A stretch of 47,572 nt of DNA from an uncultured Oscillospiraceae bacterium (GTDB lineage: Bacteria; Bacillota; Clostridia; Oscillospirales; Oscillospiraceae): positions 1 to 47,572 of the forward strand of contig CAJULJ010000020.1 in the NCBI GenBank assembly GCA_910587395.1. The letters run 5' to 3'. The notes under the pieces are model-generated. The model saw only the letters and a program-made list of their open reading frames with translations, was not told where the DNA came from and did not search any database. The number at the start of each line of letters is the position of its first letter. The first letter of the stretch is position 1. This document shows, piece after piece, positions 25,589 to 32,700 of this stretch. Both the position numbers and the translations under genes were made by a program.

Positions 25589-27277
25589 ATGGTAGATATC
25601 ATTGACGGCGCGCTGTTCCAGCGCATGGTGATCCACGGCTCCGCCTCCATCAACGCACAAAAGCAGGCCATCAACGACCTGAATGTATTCCCCGTCCCCG
25701 ACGGCGACACCGGCACCAACATGTCCCTGACCATCGGCACCGCCGCCGCCGAGGCCAAAAAGAAGCCCAACCAGTCCATCGGCAAGGCCGCGTCGGTCAA
25801 CGCCTCCGCCCTGCTACGGGGCGCCCGGGGCAACTCCGGCGTGATTTTGTCCCTGCTGTTCCGAGGCGTGTCCAAGGGGCTGAAAGAGAAGGACGAGGCC
25901 GACGGCATTGCCTTCGCCGCAGCCTTGAACGAGGGCGTGTCCGCCGCGTACAAGGCGGTGATGAAGCCCGCCGAGGGCACCATTCTCACTGTGTCCCGTC
26001 TGGCCGCCGCCAAGGGCGCGGAGACCGCCGCGGAGCACAACAGCGTGGAGGCGGTGCTGGAGGCCGCCATCACAGAGGGGCAGATCGCGCTGGCCGACAC
26101 CATCAACCAGAACCCGGTGCTGAAGAAGGCCGGGGTGGTGGACGCGGGTGGCAAGGGCTTTTTGTGCATCCTCCAGGGCATGCTGGACGAGCTGCGGGGC
26201 ATCCCCGCCCCCGAGGAGGAGAACGACGCCCTGCCGGTGAAGGAGTCCGCCGACTTCGCCGCCCTCACCGACGAGGAGATTACCTTCACCTTCGACACCG
26301 TGTTCATCGTCCGCAAAACCATGAATAAGTCCATCGAGCCCTTCCGCGCCTACCTGAACAGCATCGGCGACAGCCTGGTCATCGGCGAGGACGACGAGGC
26401 GTTCAAGGTCCACGTCCACACCGACATCCCCGGCGCGGCGCTGAGCGAGGCCCAGAAGTACGGCACGCTGGAGCTGGCCAAGATCGAGAACATGCGCACT
26501 CAGTACGAGGACATGGCCGCGGGCAAGAAGCCCCAGAGCACCGACGACCTGGACCAGATCGAGGCCGATCTGGAGGCTCAGGAGGCCAGGGAGGAGGACA
26601 CCGTCGCCGCTCCCGAGAAGAAGTTCGGCGTGGTGGCGGTCAGCGCCGGCGAGGGCATGGCCTCCGTGTTCCGCGACCTGGGCGTGGACGGCGTCATCTC
26701 CGGCGGCCAGACCATGAACCCTTCCACCGAAGACATCCTGCGGGAAATCGCCCGCACTCCTGCCGAGGTGGTGTTCGTCCTGCCCAACAACAAGAACATC
26801 ATCATGGCCGCCCAGCAGTGCGTGGGGCTGGTGGAGGGCAAGGAAATTGTCGTGATTCCCACCCGCACCGTGCCCCAGGGCATCTCCGCCATGCTGGTGC
26901 TGGACACCGAGGCGGACACCGAGGCCAACGCCGCCGCCATGGAGGAGGCCCGGAAGAACGTGCACACCTCCGAGATCACCTACGCCGCCCGGGACTCCGA
27001 CTTTGACGGCTTTGAGATCCACGAGGGCGACTACATGGCCCTGGCGGAGGGCCAGCTGTTTGGCACGGACCGGGCCATCGACGGCCTGCTGGAGCGCCTT
27101 GCCAAGGCGGACTCACAGCAGAACGCCGAGTTCATCAGCATCTTCTACGGCGAGGACGTCACCGAGGAGCAGGCCAACGGCGCGCTGGACATCTTCCAGA
27201 AGCAGTGCCCCAACGCCGAGATCACCCTGCTGTCCGGCGGCCAGCCCGTGTACTACTATATGATTTCTGCGGAATAA
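25589..27277 (+). CDS. fakA: DAK2-domain fatty acid kinase catalytic subunit FakA/YloV
   Basis: This 562-residue protein has a DhaL/DAK2 kinase domain (about 1-205, with NVFPVPDGDTGTNMSLT and GARGNSGVILS). A middle domain (to about 315) and a C-terminal domain with SGGQTMNPSTEDIL and LPNNKNIIMAA follow. FakA phosphorylates fatty acids bound to FakB (DegV) partners, feeding phospholipid synthesis. No FakB gene is in the window. It is the second gene of the asp23 operon, with a strong terminator after it. Confidence 0.93.
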   Translation: MVDIIDGALFQRMVIHGSASINAQKQAINDLNVFPVPDGDTGTNMSLTIGTAAAEAKKKPNQSIGKAASVNASALLRGARGNSGVILSLLFRGVSKGLKEKDEADGIAFAAALNEGVSAAYKAVMKPAEGTILTVSRLAAAKGAETAAEHNSVEAVLEAAITEGQIALADTINQNPVLKKAGVVDAGGKGFLCILQGMLDELRGIPAPEEENDALPVKESADFAALTDEEITFTFDTVFIVRKTMNKSIEPFRAYLNSIGDSLVIGEDDEAFKVHVHTDIPGAALSEAQKYGTLELAKIENMRTQYEDMAAGKKPQSTDDLDQIEADLEAQEAREEDTVAAPEKKFGVVAVSAGEGMASVFRDLGVDGVISGGQTMNPSTEDILREIARTPAEVVFVLPNNKNIIMAAQQCVGLVEGKEIVVIPTRTVPQGISAMLVLDTEADTEANAAAMEEARKNVHTSEITYAARDSDFDGFEIHEGDYMALAEGQLFGTDRAIDGLLERLAKADSQQNAEFISIFYGEDVTEEQANGALDIFQKQCPNAEITLLSGGQPVYYYMISAE

Positions 27278-27291
27278 CCAAATACACGTGA

Positions 27292-27320
27292 GCGCCCGGG
27301 CCTGGCCCGGGCGCTTTTTT
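27292..27320 (+). terminator. Intrinsic terminator after fakA
   Basis: A perfect 10-bp stem GCGCCCGGGC/GCCCGGGCGC with a 3-nt loop and six T. Confidence 0.94.
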
Positions 27321-27359
27321 GCGTCCTGAAAATTTCTATCGAGAAAATGTAAAATAGGC

Positions 27360-27413
27360 TTGACACAAAATGTAAAGTGCGCTATACTCCTACTTGTAAA
27401 GCAAACTTTACAA
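27360..27413 (+). promoter_or_regulatory. Promoter and dyad operator of the XRE operon
   Basis: TTGACA (27360-27365) and TATACT (27383-27388) have a 17-bp spacer. TTGTAAAG and CTTTACAA (27394-27401, 27406-27413) form a perfect dyad over the start of transcription, and further TGTAAA words lie at about 27348 and 27371. This looks like autorepression by the XRE protein. Confidence 0.75.
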
Positions 27414-27429
27414 TTCAAGGAGGGATGAC

Positions 27430-27633
27430 ATGGAAAACCGCATCGCCGCCCTGAGAAAGGAGCGGCGCATTTCCCAGGCGGAGCTGGCGGAGGCGGTGTC
27501 CGTCACCCGGCAGACCATCATTTCGCTGGAAAGCGGACGGTACAACGCCTCGCTCCTGCTGGCCCACAAGATTGCCAAATACTTTGAGACAACCATTGAG
27601 GACATTTTTTTATTTGAGGAGGAAGAATCATGA
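27430..27633 (+). CDS. Minimal XRE family regulator
   Basis: The 67-residue protein is little more than a helix-turn-helix (AELAEAVSVTRQTIISLESG near 17-36) with the TIEDIFLFEEEES tail of the YozG/YgzD-like class. These regulators usually control a membrane-protein gene directly behind them, and such a gene follows with a 4-bp overlap. Its operator probably is the TTGTAAAG dyad. The ribosome site is AAGGAGG. Confidence 0.92.
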   Translation: MENRIAALRKERRISQAELAEAVSVTRQTIISLESGRYNASLLLAHKIAKYFETTIEDIFLFEEEES

Positions 27634-27881
27634 GGCGCAATTGCAATTTTGAGAAAAACCCTGCCTTTGCCGCCGGTGTGGTGCTGATGTGGACGGGTAT
27701 TTTCGTCACCAATGTGCTGGAGGTTCAGGGCGCGCTGTATCACGCGGCGCATTTTATCAGCGGCGCGGGCATCGGTCTGGCGTTCATCGGCCTGCTGTAC
27801 GGCGCCCCTAAGACCAGGCCCCTGTTTGATAAATTCCACGCCTGCAAGCTGCGGCTGCTGGGGCGGGAAAACGCCGGGTGA
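27630..27881 (+). CDS. Small two-helix membrane protein
   Basis: The 83-residue protein has two predicted membrane helices (about 12-30 and 40-60) and a basic C-terminus. No family is recognised. It overlaps the XRE gene by 4 bp and is followed by another membrane protein, so the three act as one unit. Confidence 0.78.
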   Translation: MRRNCNFEKNPAFAAGVVLMWTGIFVTNVLEVQGALYHAAHFISGAGIGLAFIGLLYGAPKTRPLFDKFHACKLRLLGRENAG

Positions 27882-27894
27882 GGAGGAAAAACCC

Positions 27895-28356
27895 ATGTTA
27901 ATGAGAATGTTTGACACCTCGGACTACGACCGTTCCCTGCGCCGCCGCCGTCTGATGTCCCTGGGTCTGCTGGCGGTGGGAATCACGGGTATCGTCTGCT
28001 ATTTCCTGCTGATTCACCACAGCGACGTGCTGTCCGACTACGCCCGTGGATTCTATTTGGGCGCGGCCAGCGGCATAACGATTGGCTCGGTGATCCTTCT
28101 AATTCGGATGCAGTACCTGCTCACCCACCCGGAGGCCCGGAAAAAGGCCAAAATCCAGGAGCAGGACGAACGGGAGAAGGCCATCATCAATCAGGCGTTC
28201 CAGTTTGCCGGGATGTTCACCTTTTTTGCCGCCGTGGCGTCTATGTTCGTGCTGGTGGCGGTGAGCAAGACAGCGGCCCTGGCGGTGTTCGGCGTCATCG
28301 TGGTGTACGCTGTCAGTTGGCCGCTGGCCAGCCTGTACCTGTCCAAAAAGCTGTGA
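27895..28356 (+). CDS. Four-helix membrane protein of unknown function
   Basis: The 153-residue protein starts at ATG 27895 with GTGAGGAGG upstream. It has two pairs of membrane helices (about 22-40 and 53-72, then 103-125 and 130-148) split by a charged loop with QEQDEREKAIINQAF. Such layouts are seen in DUF2178-like partners of small XRE regulators (tentative). Its stop overlaps the pseudouridine synthase start. Confidence 0.75.
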   Translation: MLMRMFDTSDYDRSLRRRRLMSLGLLAVGITGIVCYFLLIHHSDVLSDYARGFYLGAASGITIGSVILLIRMQYLLTHPEARKKAKIQEQDEREKAIINQAFQFAGMFTFFAAVASMFVLVAVSKTAALAVFGVIVVYAVSWPLASLYLSKKL

Positions 28357-29261
28357 GCGCCCGGTATCTGACGCTGAACATCACTCCCGAGTTGGCGGGG
28401 CGGGAGGTGAACACCCTCCTGCGCCGCACCCTGGGGCTGTCTGGCACCGTCCTGCGCCGGGTGAAGTGGCTGGAGGACGGCATCACCCTGGACGGCGTGC
28501 GGGTGAATGTCCGCGTCCGGGTGGAGGAGGGGCAGACGCTGGCCGTCCGGCTGACCGACCCGGCCCCGGTATCCGGCGTCGTCCCAGCGGAGGGGCCGCT
28601 GGATATCGCATATGAGGACGCCGACCTGATTGTGCTCAACAAGGCCCCCGGCGTGCTGGTCCACCCCGGACACGGCCACTTTGACGATACCCTGGGCAAT
28701 TATTTGATGTGGCACTACGGGCAGACCGGGGAGGAGTCGGATTTTCACCCCGTCCACCGGCTGGACAAGGGCACCTCCGGCCTGTTGGTTATCGCCAAGC
28801 ACGCCCACTCCCAAGAGAAGCTGAAAAACCAGCTCCACACCAGCGAATTTCGCCGGGTGTATCTGGCGGTGTGCGACGGCGTCCCGCCCGAACCGAGCGG
28901 GACAGTGGACGCCCCCATCGGTTCTGTGGACGGCTCCCTGGTGGCCCGTGAAGTCCGTCCCGACGGCAAACCCGCCCGGACCCATTATCAGGTGGTGCGG
29001 ACCTGTGGACCCCGCGCTCTGGTAGAGTTAGAGCTGGAGACGGGGCGGACCCACCAAATCCGTGTTCACATGGCCTGCATTGGCTGTCCGCTGACGGGAG
29101 ATTTTCTGTATGGGACGGAAAACGGGACGCTGATTGCCCGTCCCGCCCTTCACTCGGCGCGGCTGGAGCTGACCCATCCCATCACCGGAGAGCGGCTGGC
29201 CTTTTCCGCGCCCTTGCCCGCCGATCTGGCGGCGCTGATTCCGGAGGAGAATAGTTCATGA
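28353..29261 (+). CDS. RluA family pseudouridine synthase
   Basis: About 302 residues from GTG 28353, which overlaps the preceding stop; a TTG at 28317 is an alternative. The catalytic motif is HRLDKGTSGLLV, where the Asp is essential, with EFRRVYLAVCDG and the C-terminal TGRTHQIRVHMA typical of RluA/RluD enzymes. An S4-like segment (TLLRRTLGLSGTVLRRVKW) lies at the N-terminus. It isomerises uridines in 23S rRNA or tRNA; the target is unknown. Its place behind an XRE membrane unit is likely read-through. Confidence 0.9.
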   Translation: MSARYLTLNITPELAGREVNTLLRRTLGLSGTVLRRVKWLEDGITLDGVRVNVRVRVEEGQTLAVRLTDPAPVSGVVPAEGPLDIAYEDADLIVLNKAPGVLVHPGHGHFDDTLGNYLMWHYGQTGEESDFHPVHRLDKGTSGLLVIAKHAHSQEKLKNQLHTSEFRRVYLAVCDGVPPEPSGTVDAPIGSVDGSLVAREVRPDGKPARTHYQVVRTCGPRALVELELETGRTHQIRVHMACIGCPLTGDFLYGTENGTLIARPALHSARLELTHPITGERLAFSAPLPADLAALIPEENSS

Positions 29262-29434
29262 AAAAATTACAGCTTGCCAGCCTTATTGTGCTGGGCTTGT
29301 CGGTGCTTCTATGGACGTCAGGCCGGATTTTCTTCCCACTGCCCGACTGGGCCGTGCGGGCAAACGGCATCGTCATGATGATTGCCATGGCGCTGCTGGT
29401 GTTTGCCGCTGTCCGGCGAAAGGTTAAAAATTGA
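29258..29434 (+). CDS. Tiny two-helix membrane protein (58 residues)
   Basis: This short gene starts at ATG 29258, overlapping the RluA-family stop by 4 bp, with GGAGGAG 7 bases upstream. The product MKKLQLASLIVLGLSVLLW... has two hydrophobic helices (about 5-22 and 37-52) and a basic end AVRRKVKN. No family is recognised. The coupling and strong ribosome site argue that it is translated. Confidence 0.7.
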   Translation: MKKLQLASLIVLGLSVLLWTSGRIFFPLPDWAVRANGIVMMIAMALLVFAAVRRKVKN

Positions 29435-29454
29435 TGAAGATGCCCGGAGCTGCA

Positions 29455-29483
29455 TTGACGTATAATACTGCATGTTGTATACT
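29455..29483 (+). promoter_or_regulatory. Promoter of the DUF6440 gene
   Basis: TTGACG (29455-29460) and TATACT (29478-29483) are 17 bp apart. Confidence 0.65.
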
Positions 29484-29524
29484 GCGCATGATATCAGCCG
29501 CTACATGAGAAAGGAATGGTGAAC

Positions 29525-29707
29525 ATGGCGAAAAACGATCGCTTTCAAGTCATCCATGAGGAAGGAAACGCCCTGACCAGCGGCGTCCGGCAGGTGCTGT
29601 TGGACACCTCCACCGGAGTGCAATACCTGTTTGTCCACTCCGGCTATGCCGGGGGGCTGTGCCCCTTGGTTGACAGGGAGGGCGGGCCCCTGAAATGGGA
29701 CGTATAA
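29525..29707 (+). CDS. DUF6440 family protein
   Basis: The 60-residue protein fits DUF6440 (RFQVIHEEG, then VLLDTSTGVQYLFV and GYAGGLCPLVDREG). The family has no known function. Translation starts at ATG 29525, in the reading with best spacing to AAAGGA. It is monocistronic, with its own promoter and a strong terminator. Confidence 0.85.
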   Translation: MAKNDRFQVIHEEGNALTSGVRQVLLDTSTGVQYLFVHSGYAGGLCPLVDREGGPLKWDV

Positions 29708-29736
29708 AAAGTCCGGGGAATTTCCCCGGACTTTTT
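29706..29736 (+). terminator. Intrinsic terminator after DUF6440
   Basis: AAAAAGTCCGGGGAA and TTCCCCGGACTTTTT form a near-continuous stem. The runs of A and T allow termination from both sides. Confidence 0.92.
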
Positions 29737-29808
29737 CTGTTTCTCCTGTGACCTCCGGCGCAAAACCGCGTCTTTATGGGTGAAAGGGCCTTTCGAGGAG
29801 TGATAACC

Positions 29809-30369
29809 ATGGACGACAACGAGATCATTGAGCTGTTCTTTGCCCGGGACGAGTGCGCCATCGAGTCCGCCAGCCGGGTGTACGGCGCGTACTGCACCGC
29901 TATTGCGAAAAACATTTTGGACGACCAGGGCGCGGCGGAGGAGTGCGTCAACGACACCTGGCTGAAATGCTGGCAGTCCATCCCACCCCAGCGGCCCAGG
30001 TCGCTGAAAAACTTTGCGGGGCGCATCGTGCGCAATCTGGCGTTGAGCGCCCTGCGCTCGGAGACGGCCCGGAAGCGGGGCGGCGGTCAGCTCCAATTGG
30101 CGCTGGACGAGCTGAGCGAGGTGGTGTCCGGCGGCGACACGCCGGAAGGGGCGCTGGATCGGAAGGCTTTTCGGGCGGCTCTGGATGATTTCCTGGCGGG
30201 CCTGCCGGAGCGGAACCGGAATCTGTTCCTCCGGCGGTACTGGTACTTAGACAACGTAGAGGCGCTGGCAAAGCGCTATTCCATGAGCAAGACCCAGGTG
30301 ACCACCACGCTTCACCGCCTGCGGGTCAAGCTGCGCGTCCATCTTCAACAGGAGGGATTTGAAGTATGA
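29809..30369 (+). CDS. ECF-type RNA polymerase sigma-70 factor
   Basis: The 186-residue sigma factor starts at ATG 29809 (GAGGAG upstream). Region 2 covers about 10-85 (YCTAIAKNILDDQGAAEECVNDTWLKCW). Region 4 covers about 125-178 (LPERNRNLFLRRYWYLDNVEALAKRY, SMSKTQVTTTLHRLRVKL). The following gene overlaps by 4 bp and encodes a single-pass membrane protein, the usual place of an anti-sigma factor. Confidence 0.92.
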   Translation: MDDNEIIELFFARDECAIESASRVYGAYCTAIAKNILDDQGAAEECVNDTWLKCWQSIPPQRPRSLKNFAGRIVRNLALSALRSETARKRGGGQLQLALDELSEVVSGGDTPEGALDRKAFRAALDDFLAGLPERNRNLFLRRYWYLDNVEALAKRYSMSKTQVTTTLHRLRVKLRVHLQQEGFEV

Positions 30370-31430
30370 AAAACCATGAGCTTTTGGATATGATCGGTGA
30401 CGTGAGTGAGGAGTATGTCCAAGGGGTGGACAGCAATGTGGTCCGACCCCGGTTCCGCTGGAAAACCCTTGCGGCCTGCGCCGCCTGCGCCGCGCTGGTG
30501 CTGGGGGCCTATCCTGTGTACCAGGCTGCGAATCCTCCGCTCCACAGCTATACCGTGATGGAGGCAGGCGGGGCTTTGGCCACCCTGGACGATACCAAGG
30601 CCCCCGCAGGGAGCAGCACTGGCACGCCGGGCCAGGGCGCGCCGGACCCGGCCCCCGCGTCCACCTCAGGCTCCGGCTCTGTCTATGACCCCAACCCCAA
30701 CACCCTCCCTGGCGGAGCCTATATAGGGGGCGACGCAGGCGAATCCGGAATTGACGGCGCCCACTACAGCAAGCCCGGCCTGGACACCCCGGTACAAGAG
30801 GCGGCGCTGTGGTATGACGCGCTGATGAAAACCTACCGTTTGGACGAAAACCCTGAGTGGTACGGCGGGGCATGGATCGCGGGTGAGCGGCTTCTGGCCG
30901 TGGCCATCGTGGACGGCTTCCACACGCCGGAGTTGGAGGCGGAGATTCAAGAGGCCGCCGGGGAAGGGGCTGTGCTCCGATTCTCCACGGTGAAGTATTC
31001 CATGGAGTTCCTGAACGGCCTGATGGAACCTGCTGTCCGGGCGCTGGACAGCACGGATCTGTGTGCCGGATTGGGTGTTGACGTGATGGCCAACTGTTTG
31101 GGTGTGGACCTTTACAGCGACAGCGATACCATCCCCGACCGTGTGCTGGCCGCCCTGGCCCATTTGGACCCGGACGGCGACGCCATTCGGGTGCGGCTGT
31201 TCACTGGCAAGCTGTCCACCTTGACAGATGAGGCGGTAAAAGGACCCGCCCCCGGCGCGGTGGAGGACGGCGAACGGGAAACCTCCACCCCCATCGACGG
31301 CAGCGAACCCATCCCCGGCGGCGCCACCCATCCCACCCGCGAGGAGGCCGAGCAGATGAAAGAGGCGGATCAGGCAGCGGCATATGACCTGCCCCAAGCA
31401 GATCCTGGCATCATTGCCGAGGGCGAGTAA
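30366..31430 (+). CDS. Single-pass membrane partner of the sigma factor (putative anti-sigma)
   Basis: The 354-residue protein has a short cytosolic N-terminus (1-32, HELLDMIGDVSEEYV), one membrane segment (about 33-53) and an outer part. The outer part opens with a Pro/Gly/Ser-rich linker (about 75-130), then a folded domain (about 135-300) and an acidic, Pro-rich tail. No known anti-sigma zinc motif is seen. The location and topology suggest it holds or senses for the sigma factor; the domain is unrecognised. Confidence 0.72.
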   Translation: MKNHELLDMIGDVSEEYVQGVDSNVVRPRFRWKTLAACAACAALVLGAYPVYQAANPPLHSYTVMEAGGALATLDDTKAPAGSSTGTPGQGAPDPAPASTSGSGSVYDPNPNTLPGGAYIGGDAGESGIDGAHYSKPGLDTPVQEAALWYDALMKTYRLDENPEWYGGAWIAGERLLAVAIVDGFHTPELEAEIQEAAGEGAVLRFSTVKYSMEFLNGLMEPAVRALDSTDLCAGLGVDVMANCLGVDLYSDSDTIPDRVLAALAHLDPDGDAIRVRLFTGKLSTLTDEAVKGPAPGAVEDGERETSTPIDGSEPIPGGATHPTREEAEQMKEADQAAAYDLPQADPGIIAEGE

Positions 31431-31437
31431 ATTCCTC

Positions 31438-31466
31438 TTTTCATTTGGAAAGAAATCGGTTATAAT
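31438..31466 (+). promoter_or_regulatory. Candidate promoter of the rhomboid gene
   Basis: TTTTCA (31438-31443) and TATAAT (31461-31466) lie 17 bp apart. The expected start falls at the base of the hairpin 31471-31506. Confidence 0.45.
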
Positions 31467-31470
31467 GTTT

Positions 31471-31506
31471 GCCAGCCGGGTGCAGAAGCCCCGGCTGGCA
31501 ATTTTT
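31471..31506 (+). terminator. Hairpin with T-run after the sigma operon
   Basis: GCCAGCCGGG and CCCGGCTGGC form a 10-bp stem, followed by AATTTTT. It ends the sigma operon, or acts as an attenuator for transcripts that start at 31438-31466. Confidence 0.8.
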
Positions 31507-31523
31507 ACTTTGAGGTGACCGAT

Positions 31524-32111
31524 ATGGCCCGAAACGATATGGACCGCCCCACTTTAAAAATCTCCTACAACGCCCCCGTAGCGCTTACCTTTGCCCTGCT
31601 GTCCCTGGGCGCGCTGGTGGCAAATCACTTCACCGGCGGCTGGACCAACGCCAACCTGTTTTCCGTCTATCAGTGTTCTCTAAGCGACCCGCTGGCTTGG
31701 TTCCGCTTTTTCGGCCACGTGCTGGGCCACAGCGGCTACGCCCACTACATCGGCAACATTGTGCTGATTCTGGTGCTGGGCCCCAATCTGGAGGACCGCT
31801 TCGGCAGCTGGAACGTGCTGTGGGCCATCCTGTTTACCGCCCTGGTGTCGGGGCTTGTGCAGTTCATCTTTTTCCCCGGCACCGCCCTGCTGGGCGCGTC
31901 GGGCATCGTGTTCATGATGATCCTGCTGTCCTCCTTCGGCGGAGTGCGCAACGGCACCATCCCCACCACGCTGATTTTTGTGGCCATCTTCTACCTGGGC
32001 GGCGAGCTGTGGGACGCCGTCTTTGTCCGGGACAACATCTCCCAGCTCACCCACATCATCGGCGGGCTGTGCGGCACAGTGCTGGGGTTCGCGCTGTCCG
32101 GCAGGCGGTGA
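31524..32111 (+). CDS. Rhomboid family intramembrane serine protease
   Basis: The 195-residue protein has six predicted membrane segments. The catalytic serine is in GASG (Ser126) and the histidine is His177 (QLTHIIGG); the HxxxHxxxxHxxxN-type segment HVLGHSGYAHYIGN lies at 65-78. It cleaves membrane proteins within the bilayer. ATG 31524 has GAGGTGA upstream. Its substrate is unknown; the neighbouring sigma/membrane-protein pair is a tempting but untested target. Confidence 0.92.
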   Translation: MARNDMDRPTLKISYNAPVALTFALLSLGALVANHFTGGWTNANLFSVYQCSLSDPLAWFRFFGHVLGHSGYAHYIGNIVLILVLGPNLEDRFGSWNVLWAILFTALVSGLVQFIFFPGTALLGASGIVFMMILLSSFGGVRNGTIPTTLIFVAIFYLGGELWDAVFVRDNISQLTHIIGGLCGTVLGFALSGRR

Positions 32112-32116
32112 ATCCT

Positions 32117-32144
32117 GCCCCCCTCCCTTTGGAGGGGGCTTTTT
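32117..32144 (+). terminator. Intrinsic terminator after the rhomboid gene
   Basis: GCCCCCCTCC and GGAGGGGGC pair with one bulge around CTTT, followed by TTTTT. Confidence 0.88.
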
Positions 32145-32157
32145 CCCGCTGTAAACA

Positions 32158-32225
32158 ATATGTGAACAACATATATTTTCCTTGACAGGCGGGATAGCAA
32201 GGGCTAATATATGTGAAGCAAATAT
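32158..32225 (+). promoter_or_regulatory. MarR-exporter promoter flanked by two operator copies
   Basis: TTGACA (32182-32187) and TAATAT (32205-32210) are 17 bp apart. Two similar AT-rich sites (ATATGTGAACAACATAT at 32158-32174 and ATATGTGAAGCAAATAT at 32209-32225) lie one upstream of the -35 and one over the -10/start. Both have dyad character and 14 of 17 bases agree. This fits MarR autorepression. Confidence 0.75.
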
Positions 32226-32241
32226 ATTGGGAGGTGTTACC

Positions 32242-32700
32242 GTGAACGAGGAGGACCGCATCTCCATCCTCACCGTGTTCCAGACCCTGAAAACCAAAAC
32301 CGCCCGCCTGCTGGAGCCCATCGTCCAGGCGGAGGGGCTCACCCCTTTGCAGGCCTCCGTGCTGCTCCAGCTCGCCCGCCGGGACGCCGCTGTCGGCGAC
32401 ATCAGCGAGGCCACCTGCATGGGGCAGGCCAACGCCTCCTCCCTGTGCAAAAAGCTGGAGCAGAGCGGATACCTCACCCGCAGCCGGGGCCGTCCCGACG
32501 GGCGGGTAGTCACCCTCTCCCTGACCCCAAAGGGCCGGGAGACGGCGGGGCGCATCCAGCGGCGGCTGGACCACTATCTGGAGCTGCTCAACGCCCTGCC
32601 CTCCGGCACAAAGGAGGAGCTGAAGCGGGGCTTGCAGGCCGCGAACCAAATGCTGGACTATCTTTTTGAACAAACCAAAGGAGACCAAGACCTATGCTGA
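32242..32700 (+). CDS. MarR family transcriptional regulator
   Basis: The 152-residue protein starts at GTG 32242 (GGGAGGTG upstream). The winged helix-turn-helix covers about 35-110: LTPLQASVLLQLARR, MGQANASSLCKKLEQSGYL, and the wing SRGRPDGRVVTLSLTPKG. The adjacent exporter overlaps its last 7 bases, so the two are coupled. The operator pair at 32158-32225 suggests self-repression relieved by a compound that the exporter handles. Confidence 0.93.
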   Translation: MNEEDRISILTVFQTLKTKTARLLEPIVQAEGLTPLQASVLLQLARRDAAVGDISEATCMGQANASSLCKKLEQSGYLTRSRGRPDGRVVTLSLTPKGRETAGRIQRRLDHYLELLNALPSGTKEELKRGLQAANQMLDYLFEQTKGDQDLC

